The notes under the pieces are model-generated. The model saw only the letters and a list, made by a program, of their open reading frames with translations. It was not told where the DNA came from and did no database searches. From the NCBI RefSeq assembly GCF_000744945.1, contig NZ_JQMX01000001.1:124001-188000 (forward strand): 64,000 nucleotides of DNA. The letters run 5' to 3'. How positions within the stretch are numbered: position 1 is the stretch's first letter; every line of letters starts with the position of its first letter. A program made the position numbers and the translations under genes. Below, in pieces: positions 53,888 to 62,524 of this stretch. The stretch comes from Carnobacterium maltaromaticum DSM 20342. Lineage in GTDB: Bacteria; Bacillota; Bacilli; Lactobacillales; Carnobacteriaceae.

Positions 53888-54388
53888 ATGATAGGTAAAG
53901 AAATTGGCGAGATGCTACTTGAGAATAAAGAGGGATTTTTAATTCCCGCAGAAATGGTTGCTCATGTACAAGTGAATAATCATTTAGATCATGCGCTATT
54001 AGTTTTAACCAAAATTAGATATTCCGTCATACCAGTGCTTGATAATGAATACAAAATTAAAGGCTTAATTTCAATGCCGATGGTTATTGATGCAATCATG
54101 GGGCTTGAAGAAATAGATTTTGATAAACTAAGTGATATTTGTGTTCATGAAGTTATGCAAACCGAATTTCCAATTGTTCGTAATCCCTATGATTTAGAGG
54201 ATGTTTTACATTTGCTTGTGGATAATGCTTTTTTATGTGTTGCGAGTGAAGATGGCAGTTTTACAGGAATTGTGACACGTCGTGAAATTTTAAAAGCTAC
54301 TAATCGTATTGCTCATGAATTTGAAAATGAATTCGAAGTTGTAAGGAAAGCTGAAAAAAAGGCTTCAAATAAATCTGCAATTCGTTAA
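53888..54388 (+). CDS. cbpB: CBS-domain protein of the CbpB/DarB (YkuL) type
   Basis: A 166-residue protein made of two CBS domains (about 20-80 and 85-150). It matches the small c-di-AMP-binding proteins CbpB of Listeria and DarB (YkuL) of Bacillus, which act on the (p)ppGpp synthetase and other partners when c-di-AMP is low. Its place before dapH-dapL is the same as ykuL in Bacillus. c-di-AMP binding is inferred from the family. Confidence 0.82.
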   Translation: MIGKEIGEMLLENKEGFLIPAEMVAHVQVNNHLDHALLVLTKIRYSVIPVLDNEYKIKGLISMPMVIDAIMGLEEIDFDKLSDICVHEVMQTEFPIVRNPYDLEDVLHLLVDNAFLCVASEDGSFTGIVTRREILKATNRIAHEFENEFEVVRKAEKKASNKSAIR

Positions 54389-54467
54389 AATGGGATGAAA
54401 CCTTCCATAAAGTTTGATATACTGTTAGAGGAATAATGAAAATTAGATTAGAAGGAGTGGTTAATAG

Positions 54468-55169
54468 ATGGATGCAAATGAAATTATTAAATTTATTGCT
54501 GAAAGTGAAAAAAAGACACCTGTAAAGGTTTATATTAAAGGAAGTTTAAAGGAAGTTACTTTTCCTGAAACTATTCAAAATTTTACAAATTGTAAATCAG
54601 GTGTTTTATTCGGTGATTGGAAAGATGTTGAACCGTTTTTAAAAGAAAATGCTGCTCAAATTATAGATTATGTTGTTGAAAATGATCGTCGTAATTCAGC
54701 TGTACCATTGGTTGATACTAAACCGTTAAATGCTCGTATTGAGCCTGGTGCTATTATTCGTGATCGAGTAGAAATTGGCAACCAAGCTGTTATTATGATG
54801 GGTGCTCTTATTAATATCGGTGCGATTGTTGGTGATAATACGATGATTGATATGGGTGCTGTTTTAGGCGGTCGTGCAACTGTAGGGAAAAATTGTCATG
54901 TTGGAGCAGGGGCTGTCTTGGCAGGTGTTGTTGAACCAGCAAGTGCACAACCTGTTGTCATTGAAGATGATGTTTTAATTGGTGCAAATGCTGTTATATT
55001 AGAAGGAATTCGTGTTGGTAAGGGTGCCGTTGTTGCAGCAGGATCAATTGTTGTTAATGATGTTGCGCCGTATACTGTTGTAGCTGGAGTTCCCGCTAAA
55101 AAGATTAAAGATATCGATGAAAAAACTAAAAGTAAAACAGGCTTAATTGAAGAATTACGCAAACTTTAA
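54468..55169 (+). CDS. dapH: Tetrahydrodipicolinate N-acetyltransferase
   Basis: A 233-residue left-handed beta-helix (hexapeptide repeat) acetyltransferase of the DAP/lysine pathway. The N-terminal DapH domain is about 1-85; the LbetaH part ([20 protein letters not shown] onward) shows successive V/I-G-x-x-A/N repeats. It acetylates tetrahydrodipicolinate with acetyl-CoA. AGAAGGAG precedes the ATG. A terminator and two repeat units separate it from dapL, which normally follows directly. Confidence 0.96.
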   Translation: MDANEIIKFIAESEKKTPVKVYIKGSLKEVTFPETIQNFTNCKSGVLFGDWKDVEPFLKENAAQIIDYVVENDRRNSAVPLVDTKPLNARIEPGAIIRDRVEIGNQAVIMMGALINIGAIVGDNTMIDMGAVLGGRATVGKNCHVGAGAVLAGVVEPASAQPVVIEDDVLIGANAVILEGIRVGKGAVVAAGSIVVNDVAPYTVVAGVPAKKIKDIDEKTKSKTGLIEELRKL

Positions 55170-55194
55170 GAATGAAACAATAGAAAATAAAAAG

Positions 55195-55229
55195 AAAGAG
55201 GCTATGGACTTTTGTCCCAGCCTCTTTTT
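55195..55229 (+). terminator. Terminator between dapH and dapL
   Basis: AAAGAGGCT, inner GGAC-TTTT-GTCC and AGCCTCTTTTT form a compact strong stem with T run. Confidence 0.88.
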
Positions 55230-55243
55230 GAAAAATACGGACT

Positions 55244-55482
55244 AGTTCTTATGAGCCAACTCCTCGAAAAGAAGACAAAATCCCCTCAAAGTAAAAAAGA
55301 TACTTTGTGTGTATTTTCCTATCTTTTTGTCGGAGTTAAGCAGCTCAACAAACTTTTTATTCGGCCAGTTCTTATGAGCCAACTCCTCGAAAAGAAGACA
55401 AAATCCCCTCAAAGTAAAAAGATACTTTGTGTGTATTTTCCTATCTTTTTGTCGGAGTTAAGCAGCTCAACAAACTTTTTAT
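55244..55482 (+). repeat. Palindromic leader repeat, locus 5 (two type B units), before dapL
   Basis: Two copies (from 55244 and from 55367, period 123 because of one extra A) are nearly identical to each other and to the copy at 20185. The apex is CAAAGTA-AAAA(A)GA-TACTTTG. Each unit ends CTTTTTAT; the last is two bases before AGGAG of dapL. Confidence 0.88.
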
Positions 55483-55497
55483 TTAGGAGTGAAGTAA

Positions 55498-56634
55498 ATG
55501 TTAAATGAAAATCCTTTTGTGAAAATTCGTCGGGAGTTGCACTTAATTCCTGAGATTGGTTTAGAGGAATATAAAACCCATGAGTATTTAATGAAAAAAA
55601 TTATGGATTTGCCACAAGAGCATCTTGAAATAAAAACATGGAATACCGCAATTGTTGTTCGAGTTAAAGGAACGGAAGGCGCTAAAACGATTGGTTGGCG
55701 TACCGATATTGACGGTTTGCCGGTGACTGAGGAAACAGGCCTATCTTTTCAATCAATTCATGAAGGTAAAATGCACGCTTGTGGACATGATATGCATATG
55801 GCCATTGCACTAGGTCTATTAACTAAGTTTAGTCATCAGCCAGGTAAAGATAATTTTGTTGTGCTTTTTCAACCGGCTGAAGAAAATGAATCAGGTGGAA
55901 AATTAGTGTATGATCATGGATTATTAGATGAATGGATGCCAGATGAAATCTATGCGTTACATGTTCAGCCAGATTTACCAGTCGGTACAATTGGTTCGCG
56001 TTCTGGAACTTTATTTGCTGGTACTTGTACAATCAGAGCGAAATTTAAAGGGAAAAGTGGTCATGCCGCATATCCTCATAAATCAAATGATATGATTGTA
56101 GCTGCTAGTCAGTTTGTTACTCAATTACAAACGATTGTAAGTCGGAGTGTTAACCCTGTAGAAGGTGGCGTGATTACGATTGGTACGTTTAATGCCGGAA
56201 CGGCTGAAAATATTATTAGTGGTGAAGCGAACTTGAGCGGTACTATCCGAACGTTAACGACTGAGATGAGTCAATTGATGATGGAACGCGTGAGGCAAAT
56301 TAAAGTTGGCATTGAACAGTCTTATCAATGTGAAATTGAATTGATTTTACAACAAGGTGGCTATTTACCAGTTGTCAACGCAGAAAAAGAAACTAATGAA
56401 TTTATAGCCTTTATGAAAAATAATCCAGCAGTTGATTTTATACTTTCTCCAACTGCAATGATTGGTGAAGATTTTGGTTATTTACTGGATAAGATACCTG
56501 GTACAATGTTTTGGTTAGGTGTTAATAGTCCTTTCGAATTGCATCATGCAAAAATGAATCCTAATGAAGCGGCAATTCCATTTGCAATTGAACAAGTCGG
56601 AGCCTTTTTAGCGGCAAAATTAAATCAAGTCTAA
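55498..56634 (+). CDS. dapL: N-acetyldiaminopimelate deacetylase
   Basis: A 378-residue M20-family metallohydrolase that removes acetate from N-acetyl-LL-DAP. It shows RRELHLIPEIGLEE, the metal motif MHACGHDMHM, FQPAEENESGG, and ALHVQPDLPVGTI. It completes the acetyl branch of DAP synthesis with dapH. The start is ATG 55498 behind AGGAGTG. It corresponds to YkuR of Bacillus. Confidence 0.94.
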   Translation: MLNENPFVKIRRELHLIPEIGLEEYKTHEYLMKKIMDLPQEHLEIKTWNTAIVVRVKGTEGAKTIGWRTDIDGLPVTEETGLSFQSIHEGKMHACGHDMHMAIALGLLTKFSHQPGKDNFVVLFQPAEENESGGKLVYDHGLLDEWMPDEIYALHVQPDLPVGTIGSRSGTLFAGTCTIRAKFKGKSGHAAYPHKSNDMIVAASQFVTQLQTIVSRSVNPVEGGVITIGTFNAGTAENIISGEANLSGTIRTLTTEMSQLMMERVRQIKVGIEQSYQCEIELILQQGGYLPVVNAEKETNEFIAFMKNNPAVDFILSPTAMIGEDFGYLLDKIPGTMFWLGVNSPFELHHAKMNPNEAAIPFAIEQVGAFLAAKLNQV

Positions 56635-56640
56635 TCTTAA

Positions 56641-56682
56641 AAAGAACATTTTCTGATTAATAATCGGGAAATGTTCTTTTTT
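56641..56682 (+). terminator. Terminator of dapL
   Basis: AAAGAACATTT pairs with AAATGTTCTTT, followed by T. Confidence 0.85.
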
Positions 56683-56790
56683 ATATTTTGTCTATGTATA
56701 CATAGATTAGTTTAGAAATGTCTATTAAAAGTTTGACTATTTGATTTTTCTGACGTATAGTAAAAATGAAAAATAGGAGAGGAGATTGGA

Positions 56791-57816
56791 ATGAAAGATT
56801 TAGGTTATAACGAAGAGAATGGGATTTATCAGTGTGAATTTTGTCGATTTACAACGGAAAAAGGTCAAGTTTATCCGATTGAAGATGAAAATAAATTTTT
56901 TGAAGCATGGCGTTTTATGGAGCACCATATTAAAACAGAACATCATTCTGTTTTAATGGCACTTTTAGCAAAAGGCAAAGAAGAGCATGGTTTGTCTCAA
57001 CAACAAGTTGAGCTCATTTCGTTGTTTTATCAAGGTAAGAAAGATAGCGATATCCAAAAGGAGCTTGGAATTGCCAGCCTTTCAACTTTACGTAATCATC
57101 GCTTCAATCTGCGAAAAAAAGAAAGACAAGCTCAAAATTTTCTTCGGATTATGGCATTTTTAAAAGATGATGAACAACAAAAAAATCCGACAAAATTTAC
57201 AAAGGAACAAGATTATTTCACGCATAATGGTCAGCTTATTCGTTATCCAAAGGGGAAAAAAGTAGAATTCGTTATTTTAGAAAAAATAAGTCTACATTTT
57301 CAAGTTGGAAAAAAATATTCAGAAAAAGAAATCAATCAAGTTTTATCAAAAATTTATCCAGAAGATCACGCATTGCTTAGAAGACGTTTAATTGATATGA
57401 ATTTTTTACAACGTGATTTGGCAGGAACTTGGTATGAAAAGATAGAAGGAGAAAAGCATCAGATGGATTATAAAAAAGAATTAAAAATGCAAGCCAAAGA
57501 GGTCAAAAATGAAGGTGGTATTTATCAAATAAAAAATACTAAGAACGGCAAACGTCTAATTGCTTCCACTCCCAATTTAAAAAGCTTAAACGGTTTGAAA
57601 TTTTCACTTAAAAATAAAAGTTATATCAATAAGCAGTTACAAGAAGAATGGACAGCCTTTGGCGAAGAAGTTTTTGAATTTAAAGTTTTAGAAGTTGTAA
57701 CTGAAAAAGAATTAGAAAAAAAACCGATGAAAAAAATATTGGAACAAAAGTTAGAAACATGGTTAGAAAAAGAGCAACCATATGATGAAACAGGATATGT
57801 AACTAAAAAAGAGTAG
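56791..57816 (+). CDS. Multi-domain putative regulator: zinc-finger-like, HTH, DUF2087 and GIY-YIG-like domains
   Basis: A 341-residue cytoplasmic protein. Residues 13-55 hold C-x2-C and a later H-H-x5-H-H cluster resembling a C2H2 zinc knuckle. Residues about 70-110 read as a LuxR-type helix-turn-helix (ISLFYQGKKDSDIQKELGIA). Residues about 135-225 match DUF2087, a winged-helix-like domain (RYPKGKKVEFVILEKISLHF, then LLRRRLIDMNFLQRD). The C-terminus (about 245-320) resembles a GIY-YIG domain: GGIYQIKNTKNGKRLIAST keeps G-I-Y but has lost the second Y-I-G, so nuclease activity is doubtful. Function is unknown. AGGAGAGGAG precedes the ATG. Confidence 0.75.
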   Translation: MKDLGYNEENGIYQCEFCRFTTEKGQVYPIEDENKFFEAWRFMEHHIKTEHHSVLMALLAKGKEEHGLSQQQVELISLFYQGKKDSDIQKELGIASLSTLRNHRFNLRKKERQAQNFLRIMAFLKDDEQQKNPTKFTKEQDYFTHNGQLIRYPKGKKVEFVILEKISLHFQVGKKYSEKEINQVLSKIYPEDHALLRRRLIDMNFLQRDLAGTWYEKIEGEKHQMDYKKELKMQAKEVKNEGGIYQIKNTKNGKRLIASTPNLKSLNGLKFSLKNKSYINKQLQEEWTAFGEEVFEFKVLEVVTEKELEKKPMKKILEQKLETWLEKEQPYDETGYVTKKE

Positions 57817-57819
57817 ATA

Positions 57820-57851
57820 AAAAACGGATTTCATTTAGAAATCCGTTTTTT
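57820..57851. terminator. Bidirectional terminator
   Basis: AAAAACGGATTTC pairs with GAAATCCGTTTTT around a short loop; it serves convergent genes on both sides. Confidence 0.9.
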
Positions 57852-57858
57852 ATGATGA

Positions 57859-58761
57859 CTATTTTAAAATATTAAGAGGAGAAGCTGGAATTTCAACACC
57901 AGCTTCAGTTAAAGCTTGTACATAATGTTTCAGAAATTCATTTTGAACATGGTATTGATCTCCATTTAAGGTGAAAATGACCACCCGAAAAGCTAATTGC
58001 CCATTTCCTAAATCAGTTAAACCTAACAAAGTAGGTCCTTGAACAATTTCTGAATGTTCTGGAACTAGCTCATTATTTACTTTTTCAATGACTTCAGTCA
58101 CTAAATTAATATCTGCATTAGGAACCATTCTAATATCAATTAATGCGCGCATATTTCCTCTTGAAAGATTACTAACAATGGTAATATTACGATTTGGAAT
58201 AAAATTAAGCGTACCATTGACACTTTTTATTTGTGTTGTGCGTAAACCAACAGCAATAACAGTACCTTCAATCGGGTCTAATCGTACATAATCCCCAACA
58301 TCTAACTGCTTTTCTAAAATAATAAAGAAACCTGTTACTATATCACTGATAAAACCTTGGGCTCCTAAACCAACTGCGATTCCGACAACCCCAGCTCCGG
58401 CCAATAGCGTTGCCACTGGAACTCCTAAAATGGATAATAAACCATAGAGAAAGAAGAAAAACATTATATAATAAAAAACATTTAAAGATAAACTAGAGAG
58501 AGTATCCATTCTACTTTCAGATACTTGTTTTTTTAGTTTATAATTATTAAAACTTTTTTCAATGAAAACTCGGCCAATTTTATTTAAAATTAAAAACAAA
58601 ATTGCTAAAATAAGCAACTGAATTCCTTTAGTAATAAAAATGGCAATAATATCGCCCCATTTAATATTATCCCAATAATTAAGCAAAAAATTCGTACTTT
58701 TCTCTACTTTTTGAGCGACTTCACTTGTGACAGAACTATCGACGGTGCTACTACTATCCAT
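57859..58761 (-). CDS. Small-conductance mechanosensitive channel, MscS family
   Basis: A 300-residue MscS-type channel with a hydrophilic N-terminus, three membrane helices and the pore helix TM3 (LLAGAGVVGIAVGLGAQGFI), followed by the beta domain (DVGDYVRLDPIEGTVIAVGL) and the C-terminal alpha/beta cage. It opens on osmotic downshock to release solutes. YkuT and YhdY are Bacillus counterparts. Confidence 0.93.
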   Translation of the reverse strand: MDSSSTVDSSVTSEVAQKVEKSTNFLLNYWDNIKWGDIIAIFITKGIQLLILAILFLILNKIGRVFIEKSFNNYKLKKQVSESRMDTLSSLSLNVFYYIMFFFFLYGLLSILGVPVATLLAGAGVVGIAVGLGAQGFISDIVTGFFIILEKQLDVGDYVRLDPIEGTVIAVGLRTTQIKSVNGTLNFIPNRNITIVSNLSRGNMRALIDIRMVPNADINLVTEVIEKVNNELVPEHSEIVQGPTLLGLTDLGNGQLAFRVVIFTLNGDQYHVQNEFLKHYVQALTEAGVEIPASPLNILK

Positions 58762-58850
58762 ATCAAAACTCCTTTAAATAGAATCTTCTTCTTATTCTAA
58801 CAAATATTAAGGAAAATGCAAAAAAAATTATGAAAGTCGTTTCAAATAAT

Positions 58851-58879
58851 TTGAAGAAAATTTCATTTAATGTTATTCT
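58851..58879 (+). promoter_or_regulatory. Promoter of the DUF948/YtxH operon
   Basis: TTGAAG (58851-58856), 17 bases, TATTCT (58874-58879). Confidence 0.5.
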
Positions 58880-58992
58880 AATATGGTAGAGTAGCAGTAA
58901 GTTTATTTTTCTATTTATGGGCATTTGGTTGAAAATAAATGGTCTCAAAAGGGAATCTAAACTGCTAACTGAACGGAAAGTGAGGCGATAAA

Positions 58993-59436
58993 ATGTCAGG
59001 TGGAGAGATTGCAGCAATTATTGCAGCAGTTGCGTTTGCAGTGTTGGTAATTTTTATAGTTGTTAATTTAATGAAACTATCAAAAATTGCTGGCGAAATA
59101 CAGCAAACAGTCAAAGAAGCAAACAATAGTATTAGCGTAATCACAAAAGATGTGGATAGCTTGTCTATTGAAGTGGAAGGGTTACTAAACAAAGCCAACG
59201 CATTAGTTGATGATGTAAATGGAAAACTTGGAAAGACAGATCCTCTATTCCAAGCGATTGGTGATCTTGGTGTGACGGTTTCTGATTTAAATCATTCTAG
59301 CCGTAATTTAGTTGGACATGTTACAGGTGCAACTAAAAAAACAGCTCAAGTATCTGTGGCATCAAAAATTGGCCGCACAGCGATGGCTATGAATCGTAAT
59401 CGTAAAGCAAAGAAAACGGCAAAACAGGAATTTTAA
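58993..59436 (+). CDS. DUF948 membrane protein (YtxG-like)
   Basis: A 147-residue protein with one N-terminal transmembrane helix (about 4-28) and a helical, probably coiled-coil domain, matching DUF948/YtxG. The C-terminus is basic (RNRKAKKTAKQ). In Bacillus, ytxG and ytxH form a general-stress operon upstream of ccpA; the same pairing and neighbourhood occur here. Function unknown. Confidence 0.88.
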   Translation: MSGGEIAAIIAAVAFAVLVIFIVVNLMKLSKIAGEIQQTVKEANNSISVITKDVDSLSIEVEGLLNKANALVDDVNGKLGKTDPLFQAIGDLGVTVSDLNHSSRNLVGHVTGATKKTAQVSVASKIGRTAMAMNRNRKAKKTAKQEF

Positions 59437-59469
59437 AAACAAATAAATAATAGAATGGAGAATGAACAT

Positions 59470-60003
59470 ATGAGTAAAAATGGTGGATTTTTATTAGGTG
59501 CATTTATTGGAGGAACAGCAGCAGCAATTACGGCTTTATTATTTGCTCCAAAATCAGGTCAAGAATTACGTGAAGATTTAGCAAATAAAACAGAAGAATT
59601 CAAAGGTGCAGCTAAAGATTATACAGATTTAGCAGTCGATAAAGGTACAGAAATTAAAAATGCTGCAGTTGATGCAACATCAGATATTAAAATTAACTTA
59701 AAAGAAACGGCTAATCAATTTGCTAGCCAATTAAAACAAACTTCTAAAGAAGTGGGTAGTGATTTAGATGATATCCGTGCTGAATTAAAAGACGCTTCAG
59801 CTGATGTAGCTGATAGTGCAGCAGATGTTGTGGATGTTGCAACAGATAAAGGTGAAGAAATTAAAGATACCGTGACTGAAACAGCTAAAGATGCGACTAA
59901 AGAAGCGAAGTCAGTTGCTAAAGATGCAAAAGAAAAAGCAACAGATGTAAAAGATGAAGCAAAAAAACAAGTTGAAGAAGTTAAATCTGAAGTGAAAAAA
60001 TAA
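59470..60003 (+). CDS. YtxH-domain protein
   Basis: A 177-residue protein with a glycine/alanine-rich N-terminal helix (GGFLLGAFIGGTAAAITALL) and LFAPKSGQELR, the YtxH signature, followed by a long lysine, aspartate and alanine-rich helical tail resembling LEA-like sequence (TKEAKSVAKDAKEKATDVKD). It is probably membrane-anchored. The start is ATG 59470 behind TGGAGAATG; the ATG at 59455 overlaps that site. Cotranscribed with the DUF948 gene. Confidence 0.88.
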   Translation: MSKNGGFLLGAFIGGTAAAITALLFAPKSGQELREDLANKTEEFKGAAKDYTDLAVDKGTEIKNAAVDATSDIKINLKETANQFASQLKQTSKEVGSDLDDIRAELKDASADVADSAADVVDVATDKGEEIKDTVTETAKDATKEAKSVAKDAKEKATDVKDEAKKQVEEVKSEVKK

Positions 60004-60004
60004 T

Positions 60005-60043
60005 AAAAAAAACTCAGAATCCATTTGGATTTTGAGTTTTTTT
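60005..60043. terminator. Bidirectional terminator
   Basis: AAAAAACTCA...GAATCC pairs with GGATT...TGAGTTTTTT between the YtxH gene and convergent pepQ. Confidence 0.9.
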
Positions 60044-60049
60044 ATAAAA

Positions 60050-61150
60050 TTAACCGATAACGGTATATTCTTTAGGGGTGTGAGTAAAGACTTCGCAACC
60101 ATCTTTTGTTACATATAAGCAGTCTTCAATTCGAACTCCTGCAACTCCAGGTACATAAATACCAGGTTCAATTGAAAAACACATACCTTCTTCGATTACA
60201 AGTGGGTTTCCAGCCATGATAGATGGAAATTCATGAACAGAACTACCTAGTCCATGGCCAAGTCGATGATTGAAGTAAGGGCCATAACCAGCATCAGTAA
60301 TAATATCACGGGCAATTGTATCTAATTCACCAGCTGTAATACCTGGTTTAACTGCATCTAAGGCCGCTTGATGGGCTTTTAGAACAATTGCATAGATTTC
60401 CTGCGCCTTTTGACTAGGCTCACCGTAAGCGACAGTTCTAGTCGCGTCACTTGTGTATCCATCGTATACGACACCTAAATCAAATAAAACAAGCTCATCT
60501 TTTTGAATTTTCCGTTGCCCTGGGTTTCCGTGCGGGCTAGCAGCATTGTCCCCAGCTAAGACGATAGTCGAGAAACTCATTTGCATAATGCCTTTTTTCT
60601 TTAATTGGTATTCAATTTCAGCAACAATTTCTTGCTCCATAACGCCTTCTTTAATTGCATTAAAACCAATATCAAAAGCAAAGTCAGCCCATTTTCCAGC
60701 TTCAATCATAGTTTTAATTTCAGTAGGTGTCTTAATTAATTTTAAGCGCTGCATAAAAGAGGTTAAATCTTGTTTAAAAGTGGCTGTTGGAAACTCATTT
60801 TGTAAAGCTTCAAAACGAGCTAAGGTTAAAAATTCTTTTTCAACCGCCCAATTAGATACTGTAGGCACAGCTGCTTTTACTTTTTCAGCAATAATTTCCC
60901 ATGGATTTTCATTGTCCAAGTAACCAAAAACATCGTATTCCCATGCACCATTTCGAGCATCATCCATTTCTAAGGCTGGTGTAAATAAAAATGGATCAGC
61001 ATCAGGAAAGACAAGTAAAGCGAGCACACGTTCATGTGGATCACTTTCGTAACCGGTTAGATAGGCTACATTGGCAGGGTCATTAATAAAAGCCACATCT
61101 CCTTGGTTTTCTTTTAACCAATTTTTTAAATCAATAAGTTGTTTCTTCAT
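60050..61150 (-). CDS. pepQ: Xaa-Pro dipeptidase PepQ
   Basis: A 366-residue M24 metallopeptidase that splits X-Pro dipeptides. The N-terminal creatinase-like domain (about 1-125) is followed by the pita-bread catalytic domain with ligands in DLGVVYDGYTSDATRT, HRLGHGLGSSVHE, CFSIEPGIY and VRIEDC. It is divergent from ccpA, the typical lactic-acid-bacterial arrangement. Confidence 0.96.
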   Translation of the reverse strand: MKKQLIDLKNWLKENQGDVAFINDPANVAYLTGYESDPHERVLALLVFPDADPFLFTPALEMDDARNGAWEYDVFGYLDNENPWEIIAEKVKAAVPTVSNWAVEKEFLTLARFEALQNEFPTATFKQDLTSFMQRLKLIKTPTEIKTMIEAGKWADFAFDIGFNAIKEGVMEQEIVAEIEYQLKKKGIMQMSFSTIVLAGDNAASPHGNPGQRKIQKDELVLFDLGVVYDGYTSDATRTVAYGEPSQKAQEIYAIVLKAHQAALDAVKPGITAGELDTIARDIITDAGYGPYFNHRLGHGLGSSVHEFPSIMAGNPLVIEEGMCFSIEPGIYVPGVAGVRIEDCLYVTKDGCEVFTHTPKEYTVIG

Positions 61151-61322
61151 AAAATTCCTTCTTTCTTTAAAAGCTAATTCACTCTAGATCTTCATTTAAT
61201 AGTGTACCATTAAATCAACAATAAGTTTAGAAAAATGTTAGTCAATAAAAGCATAAAAGCTTTAGTAGAGCTAAAAGAGAGCGCTTTTTGAAAAGTTTTA
61301 TGAAAATTTCATGAAAACATAA

Positions 61323-61360
61323 TTAAAACGTTTGCAATTTCGTTTATTTTTTGTTAAATT
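61323..61360 (+). promoter_or_regulatory. ccpA promoter with overlapping cre-like site
   Basis: TTGCAA (61332-61337), 17 bases and TAAATT (61355-61360) form the promoter. TTAAAACGTTTGCA (61323-61336) matches 12 of 14 positions of the cre consensus and covers the -35, suggesting CcpA autorepression and effects on divergent pepQ. Confidence 0.65.
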
Positions 61361-61414
61361 GTAGAAGGATAGGATTGTCAAGAATTAGATTTAAAAAATG
61401 AGGGAGATACAATC

Positions 61415-62419
61415 ATGGAAAAACAAACAATTACAATTTATGATGTTGCAAGAGAAGCGAATGTCTCGATGGCAACTGTTTCACGGGTAGTCAACGGCAA
61501 CCCTAATGTGAAACCAACAACTAGAAAAAAAGTTTTAGAGGTTATTGATCGTTTGGATTACCGTCCAAATGCTGTAGCTCGTGGCCTAGCTAGCAAAAAA
61601 ACAACAACGGTTGGAGTTATTATACCAGACGTAACAAATCTTTATTTTGCTTCTTTAGCCAGAGGGATTGATGATATTGCAACTATGTACAAATACAATA
61701 TTATTTTAGCAAACTCTGACCAAAATGATGTCAAAGAAGTTCAAGTTTTAAACACATTACTTGCTAAACAAGTGGATGGAATTATTTACATGGGGCATAA
61801 AATTACAGATGAAATGCGTGCTGAATTTTCTCGCTCTAAGACACCAGTTGTACTAGCTGGAACAGTTGATCCAGATGAACAAGTTGGAAGTGTAAATATT
61901 GATTATCAAGCAGCAACAGAAAAAGTGATTACTCAATTAATTGCTAAAGGAAATAAACGAGTTGCTTTCATTACAGGATCATTACTAGAGCCAATCAATG
62001 GTGTTTATCGTTTGAATGGCTATAAAAATGCCTTGAAAAAAGCAGGTATAAAATTTGACGAAAGTTTGATTTTTGAATCTGAGTATTCATATAAAGCCGG
62101 TGAAGCTTTATGGGATAAATTAGCAGGAGCAAAAGCAACTGCTGCATTTGTTGGGGACGATGAATTAGCAATTGGTGTTTTAAATGGAGCTATAGATCAT
62201 GGCGTGAAAATTCCAGCTAACTTTGAAGTTATCACAAGTAATAACTCAAAATTAACTGAAATGGTTCGTCCACGTCTAAGTACTATCACACAACCCTTAT
62301 ATGATATTGGTGCCGTTTCAATGCGTTTGTTAACTAAACTAATGAACAAAGAAGAAGTTGACGAAAAAACAATTGTTTTACCGTATAACATTGCAGATCG
62401 CGATACAACTAAAAAATAA
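61415..62419 (+). CDS. ccpA: Catabolite control protein A
   Basis: A 334-residue LacI-family master regulator of carbon catabolite control. It begins with the CcpA helix-turn-helix ITIYDVAREANVSMATVSRV and RVVNGNPNVKPTTRKKVLEV, and keeps the HPr-Ser46-P contact region around SLARGIDDIATMYKYNIILA. Its position between pepQ and a class A PBP gene confirms identity. GAGGGAG precedes the ATG. Confidence 0.97.
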   Translation: MEKQTITIYDVAREANVSMATVSRVVNGNPNVKPTTRKKVLEVIDRLDYRPNAVARGLASKKTTTVGVIIPDVTNLYFASLARGIDDIATMYKYNIILANSDQNDVKEVQVLNTLLAKQVDGIIYMGHKITDEMRAEFSRSKTPVVLAGTVDPDEQVGSVNIDYQAATEKVITQLIAKGNKRVAFITGSLLEPINGVYRLNGYKNALKKAGIKFDESLIFESEYSYKAGEALWDKLAGAKATAAFVGDDELAIGVLNGAIDHGVKIPANFEVITSNNSKLTEMVRPRLSTITQPLYDIGAVSMRLLTKLMNKEEVDEKTIVLPYNIADRDTTKK

Positions 62420-62424
62420 TGACT

Positions 62425-62470
62425 AAAAGCTGTCTCCTTATTTTTCACAAAATAAGGAGACAGCTTTTTT
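62425..62470 (+). terminator. Terminator of ccpA
   Basis: AAAGCTGTCTCCTTATTTT pairs with its complement around TCAC and ends in T. Confidence 0.95.
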
Positions 62471-62488
62471 ATTTTATACAATTAAAAA

Positions 62489-62519
62489 ACCACCTAAAAG
62501 ATGCTCTCTTTTAGGTGGT
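62489..62519 (-). terminator. Terminator of the class A PBP gene
   Basis: ACCACCTAAAAGA and TCTTTTAGGTGGT form a perfect stem followed on the minus strand by TTTTTTAAT. Confidence 0.92.
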
Positions 62520-62524
62520 GAAGA

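Noticed and set aside
55212..55508. A 98-codon open frame before dapL, and a similar 85-codon frame at 34390-34647
   Set aside because: Both run through repeat units and a terminator and lack ribosome binding sites; they are by-products of the repeats.
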